A program made the translations under genes and the position numbers. A model generated the notes under the pieces. The model was not told the origin of the DNA and searched no databases. It saw only the letters and a list, made by a program, of their open reading frames with translations. A stretch of DNA of 10,112 nucleotides from Thermoplasmata archaeon (lineage in GTDB: Archaea > Thermoplasmatota > Thermoplasmata > RBG-16-68-12 > JAGMCJ01), in assembly GCA_023129265.1 (NCBI GenBank), contig JAGMCJ010000141.1:1-10112 (forward strand), given 5' to 3'. Of the stretch, positions 5,642-10,112 are shown piece by piece; the stretch's first letter is position 1; the number at the start of each line of letters is the position of its first letter.

Positions 5642-6094
5642 ATGAAGAAGGTCAAATTGGCAATCCGTGAAGGGGACAAGCCGATTCAAGGTACCGGGCT
5701 CAGGCTCTGCCTTTTGAAAGATGCCCAGAAACGGTCCATAACTCATTTCTTTGCGGAGAACCTTCCAGACAAGAAAGCAGTTGAGGCTCTGGTCGGCGGT
5801 AGCCCCCGCGAGGTCGACAGATACATCGAGGCAATCAAGAAGCTGGGTAGCGATCCAAGGGGGTTTCACCTGGATGTCAAGGAATACGAAGGAGACATAA
5901 TGAAGATTAATGCGTTCATCGGTTATTTACACACGGAGCAATTGATGAAAGGCGTTGATGCTGTGCAAGGTCTTGGTGTAACGCTCGAGAATGTCGGAAG
6001 GGAATTCGCACAGACAGTTTCTAGCGGCTTCAAACATATGGATGACCGTTTTGATGAGATGCCCAAGAAGGTGGCAGAAGAACTCAGCAAGTAG
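5642..6094 (+). CDS. Acylphosphatase-like domain protein with C-terminal helical extension
   Basis: The first about 70 of 150 residues resemble the acylphosphatase fold. IQGTGLR (15-21) stands for the anion-binding VQGVGFR loop with its essential Arg (Arg21), and AENLPDKKAVEALVGGSPREVDRY (start at 38) for the VxNLpDGxVEaxxxG region with the catalytic Asn (Asn40). Arg-Asn spacing is one residue longer than usual. True acylphosphatases are about 90 residues and hydrolyse carboxyl-phosphate bonds; activity here is not assured because the first Gly-rich loop is altered. Residues 85-150 are unrelated to that family, polar and probably helical (EFAQTVSSGFKHMDDRFDE), perhaps a coiled coil for oligomerisation. 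Base composition differs from the neighbours: 24 of 60 G+C at 5881-5940 against 43 of 60 at 8221-8280 in the GGPP synthase. This suggests acquisition from elsewhere. It has its own TATA box and stands alone. Confidence 0.6.
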   Translation: MKKVKLAIREGDKPIQGTGLRLCLLKDAQKRSITHFFAENLPDKKAVEALVGGSPREVDRYIEAIKKLGSDPRGFHLDVKEYEGDIMKINAFIGYLHTEQLMKGVDAVQGLGVTLENVGREFAQTVSSGFKHMDDRFDEMPKKVAEELSK

Positions 6095-6136
6095 CGCGCG
6101 TATGGACCACGCAGCTTCGGGGGGAATCTCCAAAGG

Positions 6137-6146
6137 GTTATTAATG
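6137..6146 (+). promoter_or_regulatory. Possible TATA box of the ipk-fni-gps operon
   Basis: GTTATTAATG is AT-rich in a GC-rich setting and lies about 43 bp upstream of the ipk ATG. A start of transcription near 6167 would leave a short leader with AGGGGAC at about 6171-6177 as a weak ribosome-binding site. The match to the archaeal TATA consensus is moderate. Confidence 0.4.
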
Positions 6147-6184
6147 GATGAGATGTTTTCACCGCAATCAGGGGACAACAGCGA

Positions 6185-6955
6185 ATGATGCTTGTCAAAC
6201 TCGGCGGGAGCCTGATAACCGACAAGGCACGACTGAAGACCTTCCGGACGGACAGGATGAAGGTTCTCGCACAGGAGATCGGCATGTCGGGCGTGGAGAT
6301 GATACTCGTCCACGGTGCGGGCTCGTTCGGCCACATCCTCGCGAAGGAGCACAAGCTGGAGGACGGATACCTGAACGAGAAGCAGCTCCCCGGAGTATCG
6401 CACGTCCAGAGGGATGTGAAGACGCTGAACCTCATGGTGATGGACGCCCTCATCGTAGAGGGGCTCAAGCCGGTCTCCCTGCCGCCGAGCTCGATTGTCC
6501 GCTTCAACAACGGCGCACTGGAGTCGATGGACTACGGACCCTTCAAGGAATACGTCCGCCTGGGCATGATGCCCGTGACCTTCGGCGACGTCGTTCTCGA
6601 CTCGGAGAAGAAGTTCGCCATATGCTCGGGCGACGACCTGATGTTGTGGCTCTCGAAAGAGTTCAAGCCAGAGAATGCCGTGTTCGCGACCGATACCGAT
6701 GGCGTGTACCCGAGCTACCCGCCAGCTGAAGGTGGAAAGGCGATCGAGCAGCTGGACTGGGACACGTTCAAGACCATCGAGGGCGAGACCGCTCGTGCCG
6801 ACGTAACCGGTGGCATATTCAGGAAGCTCAGGCTCATGTTCGACATCGCCGACATGGGAGTGGAGACATGGGTCATCAACGGCAGCGTGGACGGTAGGCT
6901 CATGAAGTTCCTCATGGGGCACGGCGCCCCCGGGACCCAGATATCGAGGAGATAG
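6185..6955 (+). CDS. ipk: Isopentenyl phosphate kinase
   Basis: Phosphorylates isopentenyl phosphate with ATP to isopentenyl diphosphate, the kinase step of the archaeal modified mevalonate pathway. The 256-residue amino-acid-kinase-fold protein shows MLVKLGGSLITDK at the N-terminus (Lys5 and the Gly-rich loop), VHGAGSFGH at 42-50 with the family's catalytic His50, FGDVVLD near 133-139, SGDD at 148-151, TDTDGVY at 169-175 and DVTGG at 206-210. The SFGH His and short length separate it from aspartate and glutamate kinases. ATGATG gives two adjacent starts; I use the first. It leads the operon, with fni 1 nt after its stop. A partial, diverged copy of residues 13-46 lies about 0.7 kb upstream. 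Confidence 0.95.
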   Translation: MMLVKLGGSLITDKARLKTFRTDRMKVLAQEIGMSGVEMILVHGAGSFGHILAKEHKLEDGYLNEKQLPGVSHVQRDVKTLNLMVMDALIVEGLKPVSLPPSSIVRFNNGALESMDYGPFKEYVRLGMMPVTFGDVVLDSEKKFAICSGDDLMLWLSKEFKPENAVFATDTDGVYPSYPPAEGGKAIEQLDWDTFKTIEGETARADVTGGIFRKLRLMFDIADMGVETWVINGSVDGRLMKFLMGHGAPGTQISRR

Positions 6956-6956
6956 A

Positions 6957-8018
6957 ATGACTCAGAACAGGAAGAGGGAACACATTGAGATTGTTTCGCA
7001 GGAGGACGTTGACGCAAGCCACCGCTACTGGGACGACATCGTCCTCGTTCACAAGGCTCTGCCCGAGATCGATGTGGACGAGATCGATGCTGGCATCGAG
7101 ATCTTCGGGAAGAAGCTGTCCGCCCCGCTCATCATATCCGCTATGACCGGCGGGTTCAAGGAGGCCAGGAAGATAAACGAGAACCTCGCGAAGGCCGCCG
7201 CCGCCGTTGGCATCGGCATGGGCGTCGGGAGCCAGAGACAGGCGCTGGCGGACCCGACACTGGAGGACACCTTCTCCGTCCTCAAGGAGCACGAGATCCC
7301 ACTCGTGATCAGCAACGTGGGCGCGCCGCAGCTCATTCCGCAGCCCAGCGAGAAACCCCTGGACCTCGAGGATGTGCAGAGGGCGGTGACAATGATCGAC
7401 GCGGACGTTCTGGCGGTTCATCTGAACTTCCTTCAGGAGATCGCGCAGCCCGAGGGCGACCTGAAGGCGAGGGGTTGCCTGAAGGCCATATCCGCCATCG
7501 CGAGGGTCTTCCCCATCCTAGCCAAGGAGACCGGGGCAGGGATCTCGCGCGAGGTCGCCATCGCATTGAAGAAGGCGGGCGTCGTGGGCATAGACGTTGG
7601 CGGGCTCGGCGGAACGAGCTTCTCCGCGGTCGAGTTCTATCGGGCGAAGAAGATCAACGACACGAGGAAGCAGGAGCTCGGAAAGCTGTACTGGAACTGG
7701 GGCATCCCGACCCCTGTCTCCGTCATTTGGGCGAACGTTGGGCTTCCCGTCATCGCCACTGGCGGGGTCCAGAACGGTCTAGATGTCGCTCGAGCGGTCG
7801 CTCTGGGGGCCTCCTGCGCGGGAATGGCGTCCCGCCTCCTGCCAGCGGCGAAGGAGTCGAACAAGGCCGTCGAGTCCGAGCTCAGGGCGATAATCAACGA
7901 GCTGCGTGCGGCGATGTTCCTGACGGGTTCCACGGACGTGGAGGAGCTCGCCGCAAAGGAGTACGTCGTCAAGGGAGACACCGCCAACTGGCTCAAGGAG
8001 ATGGAGGTACTCGGTTGA
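6957..8018 (+). CDS. fni: Type 2 isopentenyl-diphosphate delta-isomerase (FMN-dependent)
   Basis: Interconverts IPP and DMAPP using reduced FMN and Mg2+, supplying the starter for prenyl chain building. The 353-residue length is normal for IDI-2. Motifs: RKREHIEI at 5-12 (substrate phosphate binding), AMTGGF at 62-67 (FMN), GSQRQAL at 91-97, HLNFLQE at 155-161 (His155 and the Gln160/Glu161 pair that act in catalysis and Mg binding), KETGAGIS at 190-197, DVGGLGGTSF at 213-222 and ATGGVQNGLD for flavin phosphate. The ATG follows the ipk stop by one base and has GAGGAG at 6946-6951. The final codons carry the SD of the next gene, and the stop overlaps its TTG start. Confidence 0.96.
   Translation: MTQNRKREHIEIVSQEDVDASHRYWDDIVLVHKALPEIDVDEIDAGIEIFGKKLSAPLIISAMTGGFKEARKINENLAKAAAAVGIGMGVGSQRQALADPTLEDTFSVLKEHEIPLVISNVGAPQLIPQPSEKPLDLEDVQRAVTMIDADVLAVHLNFLQEIAQPEGDLKARGCLKAISAIARVFPILAKETGAGISREVAIALKKAGVVGIDVGGLGGTSFSAVEFYRAKKINDTRKQELGKLYWNWGIPTPVSVIWANVGLPVIATGGVQNGLDVARAVALGASCAGMASRLLPAAKESNKAVESELRAIINELRAAMFLTGSTDVEELAAKEYVVKGDTANWLKEMEVLG
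8003..8008 (+). promoter_or_regulatory. Shine-Dalgarno site that decides the TTG start of the GGPP synthase
   Basis: GGAGGT lies inside the end of fni, six bases before TTG at 8015. Its strength and spacing support TTG over the first in-frame ATG at 8066. Confidence 0.75.
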
Positions 8019-9052
8019 GCCCGCAAGGAAGGACCATCGACGATTTCGAGGCCTATCTCGCCGAAATGGTACCGGCAGTCGAGCGGGAGATGGCCAAGTT
8101 CCTCGAGACGGAAAGGCAGGTTCCCAACCTGCACGATGCGTTGCAGTATTCGTTGGGCCTCGACGTGGACGAGAGGAAGTACCGCGGCAAGCGGATAAGA
8201 CCGGTCCTTGCCCTGCTGGCCTGCGAGAGCCTGGGCGGGACCGTCGAGCGGGCGATGCCCTTCGCGGTCGCCTCTGAACTCCTGCACAACTTCCTCCTCA
8301 CGCACGATGACATCCAGGACGGGGACGACGTCAGGCACGACCGCCCCTCGGTCTGGAAGAAGTACGGGGTCGACCACGGGATCAACATAGGTGACTACCT
8401 TTTCGCGAAGATGTACGAGGCGGCGCTCGGGACCCTGGAGCGGGGCGTCGAGGAGGACCGCGTTCTTCGGCTCGTGAAGCTCCTAACGGACACCGTCAGC
8501 CACACGGGCGAAGGCCAGGCGATGGACATCTCGGCCCGCCAGAGGAACGACCTGACCGCGGACGAGTATCTGGAGACGGTCATCGAGAAGACAGGCTACT
8601 ACCTGGCATGCCCTGTGCAGGGCGGAGCGGTCGTTGGCGGGGCCTCGGAGGACGTTCTCAGCACGCTGGAGAGCTACGGCAAGCACATCGGCCCCGTGTT
8701 CCAGATCAGGGACGACATCATCGACATGACCATGGGAAAGGGCAGGGGCCAGAAGGGTTCCGACGTGATGGAGGGGAAGAGGAGCCTGCTCGTCGTGATG
8801 GCCTCGGAGCGGTGCACGGACGAGGAGAGGGAGGAGCTCTTCGCGATCCTTGACAGGTCGCGGGCGAACACCAGCGACGCGGACGTACAGAGGGCCTTTG
8901 AGATATTCAGGGAATACGGAGCGCCAGAAAGGGCCGAGGAGATAGCCCAGGGGTTCCTGGACAAGTGCAACGAGACGCTGGAGGAGCTACCGTCGCCTCT
9001 GAAGGAGAGTCTCCAGGCTGCGTCCGACTTCATGCTGTCGAGGAGGAAGTGA
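8015..9052 (+). CDS. gps: Geranylgeranyl diphosphate synthase (trans-polyprenyl synthase)
   Basis: Adds IPP units to DMAPP to form geranylgeranyl diphosphate, the chain of archaeal ether lipids. The 345-residue protein has GKRIRPVLALLA at 58-69 (substrate-binding Lys and Arg), the first Asp-rich motif DDIQD at 98-102 with Arg107/Arg110 following, GEGQAMDI at 165-172, and the second Asp-rich motif QIRDDIID at 230-237 followed by KGSDVMEGKRS. Phe93, five residues before the first motif, matches the aromatic residue that limits chains to C20 in the Sulfolobus enzyme; product length is inferred from this and the archaeal context. The start is TTG, overlapping the fni stop as TTGA and preceded by GGAGGT. 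An in-frame extension upstream is only an open shadow inside fni. Some other archaea carry an RNase J gene between fni and this gene; here there is none. Confidence 0.93.
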   Translation: MSPQGRTIDDFEAYLAEMVPAVEREMAKFLETERQVPNLHDALQYSLGLDVDERKYRGKRIRPVLALLACESLGGTVERAMPFAVASELLHNFLLTHDDIQDGDDVRHDRPSVWKKYGVDHGINIGDYLFAKMYEAALGTLERGVEEDRVLRLVKLLTDTVSHTGEGQAMDISARQRNDLTADEYLETVIEKTGYYLACPVQGGAVVGGASEDVLSTLESYGKHIGPVFQIRDDIIDMTMGKGRGQKGSDVMEGKRSLLVVMASERCTDEEREELFAILDRSRANTSDADVQRAFEIFREYGAPERAEEIAQGFLDKCNETLEELPSPLKESLQAASDFMLSRRK

Positions 9053-9063
9053 CCCACCCGGTC

Positions 9064-9081
9064 ATTATCAGACCCGATAAT
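9064..9081. repeat. Inverted repeat between the GGPP synthase and GTPase genes
   Basis: ATTATC, six bases (AGACCC), then GATAAT: a perfect 6-bp stem 11 bp after the gps stop. No T-run follows, so it does not look like an archaeal terminator. It lies about 15 bp upstream of the GTPase TATA-like box and could be an operator half-site pair. A stem this short could also be chance. Confidence 0.3.
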
Positions 9082-9095
9082 CGCGCGGAAATGAA

Positions 9096-9102
9096 GATAT
9101 AA
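9096..9102 (+). promoter_or_regulatory. TATA-like box of the small GTPase gene
   Basis: GATATAA, within AAATGAAGATATAAC, lies about 43 bp upstream of the ATG at 9142. This would place the transcript start near 9125 with a leader of about 17 nt carrying AGGT (9135-9138). Confidence 0.45.
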
Positions 9103-9141
9103 CTCGATTGGCACAGCCCATACACTGGAGTGGTAGGTCAG

Positions 9142-9951
9142 ATGCCCGAGATGGTCACGTGCCTGTCGCTGGAGGAGAACGGCACTCTTCCAGACGAGCT
9201 CATCGACGTGATGAAGGACGATGACTGGGTCCCCCTCAAGGGGAAGTCCGCCTTCGTACTGAAATGGCCGAGGGCCACTGAGAACGACCCAGCGGTCCTC
9301 AAAGAAGTCACGGACAGGCTATTAAGAGTGAAGCTGGCCTTGAAAGGGATCGGAATGCAACACAGATTCTCGACGATGGAAGTGGGAAACGAGGACAGAA
9401 TCAAGATGAAGGTCTGCCTCGTCGGCGATAAGGCAGTGGGCAAGAGCAGTCTGATCAGGAGATACGTGCTCGACCAGTTCGACGACGAGTACCTCAAGAC
9501 GATGGGCTCCAAGGTCTCCAAGAAGACGCTCGTCCTGGAGCATCCTCGTGACGGAAGGGAGATTCGCGTGGACATGACAGTATGGGACATCATGGGGAAC
9601 AAGGGCCTGGCCGACCTCCTTATGAGCTCCTACATCCACGGGGCCCAGGGCATCCTCGCCGTCTGCGACGTGACCAGAAAGTCCACGCTCGAAGGATTGG
9701 AGGGCTGGATCGGTGACGGGCTCAAGGTCACCGGGAACGTGCCCACACACGTTCTCGTGAACAAGGCCGACCAGCACGACGATTTCGATTTCAGCAGGGA
9801 CGATGTCATGGGGGCAATCAATGCGGGCTCGAACGTCACTTTCACGAGCGCCAGGACCGGTGACAACGTCGAGGCCGCCTTCCACGACCTGGCGATGAGC
9901 ATACTGGCGACCTACGAAGAGAAGGACATCGTGGAAAAGATTACCGCCTAG
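9142..9951 (+). CDS. Ras/Rab-like small GTPase with an extra N-terminal domain
   Basis: The 269-residue protein has a G domain from about residue 88: KVCLVGDKAVGKSSL (P-loop, 91-105), FDDEYLKTMGSKV (switch I with a likely effector Thr at 120), VWDIMGNKG (DxxG switch II, 149-152), VNKAD (G4, 206-210) and FTSAR (G5, 234-238). This order and spacing match the Ras/Rab group rather than translation GTPases. The residue after DxxG, Gln in most Ras proteins, is Asn153, which may slow hydrolysis. No C-terminal CaaX or Cys pair is present, so it is not prenylated in the eukaryotic way. Residues 1-85 (TCLSLEENGTLPDELIDVM...) form a separate domain that I do not recognise. I chose ATG 9142 for the AGGT just upstream; GTG 9130 and ATG 9151 are alternatives. 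No partner is evident; the gene has its own likely promoter and converges on the next gene. Confidence 0.85.
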   Translation: MPEMVTCLSLEENGTLPDELIDVMKDDDWVPLKGKSAFVLKWPRATENDPAVLKEVTDRLLRVKLALKGIGMQHRFSTMEVGNEDRIKMKVCLVGDKAVGKSSLIRRYVLDQFDDEYLKTMGSKVSKKTLVLEHPRDGREIRVDMTVWDIMGNKGLADLLMSSYIHGAQGILAVCDVTRKSTLEGLEGWIGDGLKVTGNVPTHVLVNKADQHDDFDFSRDDVMGAINAGSNVTFTSARTGDNVEAAFHDLAMSILATYEEKDIVEKITA

Positions 9952-10112
9952 CACTCAAGGCCCTTGTTAGTGAGCGTGAAGGGAGCCACCAGCCCCTCTG
10001 CCAGGTGCCTGTGCTTTATCAGGACCGCTTGCCGCATGTGCGGCCCCGTCTTCTCGAGGCTGATTATCGTCTTCGTGTTGTGCGAGAGCATGTGACCGCC
10101 CAGCGGCTCGTA
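9948..10112 (-). CDS. radB: RadB-like recombinase/RecA-family protein, C-terminal end (cut by window edge)
   Basis: The visible 54 residues include EPLGGHMLSHNTKTIISLEK, AVLIKHRHLAEG, FTLTNKGLEC and a stop. The pattern GG..l.h..k.ii.LeK.....R.AvL.KHR...EG....F.it..Gle is the C-terminal end of archaeal RadB and related RadA/RecA-fold ATPases. RadB is a RadA paralogue in homologous recombination. Walker motifs lie outside the window, so RadB rather than another RecA-superfamily member is a likely call, not a proven one. Its TAG stop at 9948-9950 overlaps the TAG of the convergent GTPase gene within CTAG. Confidence 0.72.
   Translation of the reverse strand, partial: YEPLGGHMLSHNTKTIISLEKTGPHMRQAVLIKHRHLAEGLVAPFTLTNKGLEC

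Noticed and set aside
5557..5673. Reading the TAG at 5557 in the kinase relic as pyrrolysine, extending the frame
   Set aside because: The frame after TAG lacks the SFGH catalytic segment and nearly all of the kinase, and the first 12 codons are missing as well. Several normal genes here end in TAG. A broken copy is simpler.
5927..6922. Minus-strand open frame of 331 codons opposite ipk
   Set aside because: Antisense shadow of ipk and of the end of the acylphosphatase-like gene; no family motifs and unlikely composition.
7475..8014. In-frame 5' extension of the GGPP synthase frame through fni, which would look like a fusion protein
   Set aside because: The extension is in a wrong frame of the clearly real fni gene, gives Arg/Gly-rich low-complexity sequence, and a strong SD precedes the TTG at 8015.
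9064..9081. Intrinsic terminator after the GGPP synthase gene
   Set aside because: The stem is only 6 bp and AT-rich, and no T-run follows. It is listed as an inverted repeat only.
1..10112. CRISPR array, tRNA or rRNA genes, transposase or integrase
   Set aside because: No regularly spaced repeats, no cloverleaf-like sequence noticed by eye, and no recombinase motifs in any frame I could support. A covariance-model scan was not possible here.

Overview
The window is archaeal. It holds ribosomal protein L10e (the archaeal/eukaryotic form), diphthamide synthase subunit Dph2, an MfnA-type decarboxylase, the C-terminus of a RadB-like recombinase, and the late steps of archaeal isoprenoid lipid synthesis (isopentenyl phosphate kinase, type 2 IPP isomerase, GGPP synthase). 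Starts are mixed: some genes have clear Shine-Dalgarno sites, and others look leaderless with a TATA box about 25-29 bp upstream of the start codon. Core genes are GC-rich. A euryarchaeon of the Thermoplasmatota / Methanomassiliicoccales kind is my best guess, but this is inference and the taxon is not proven by the window.

Left block, minus strand (about 4356 down to 1): a compact operon read rpl10e -> PEP-synthase-like protein -> mfnA -> dph2 -> queD-like (cut by the window edge). Genes overlap or nearly touch: GTG start inside the L10e end, 2-nt gap with a strong SD, ATGA overlap, 14-nt gap. Most members concern translation (ribosome, EF-2 diphthamide, probably tRNA archaeosine). The surprise is the second gene. 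Its sequence can be laid along PEP synthase/PPDK from the ATP-grasp domain to the C-terminal TIM barrel, but the phosphohistidine domain and the catalytic motifs I looked for are gone.

Middle block (about 4357-6184): a patchwork of accessory DNA between two conserved operons. It holds a decayed P-loop ATPase with two in-frame stops (minus), a VapBC toxin-antitoxin pair (minus) with a 10-bp tandem repeat in its promoter, a diverged fragment of isopentenyl phosphate kinase (plus) abutting that repeat, and a small AT-richer acylphosphatase-like gene with a helical tail (plus). The intact isopentenyl phosphate kinase gene begins just after this patchwork, so the fragment is a partial second copy 0.7 kb upstream of the real gene.

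Right block, plus strand (6185-9951): ipk, fni and a GGPP synthase gene form a tight operon that takes isopentenyl phosphate to geranylgeranyl diphosphate for ether lipids. The GGPP synthase starts at TTG with a strong SD and overlaps the fni stop. A separate gene for a Ras/Rab-like small GTPase with an unrecognised N-terminal domain follows. It converges on the minus-strand RadB-like gene at the right edge, and both stop codons are read from one shared CTAG.
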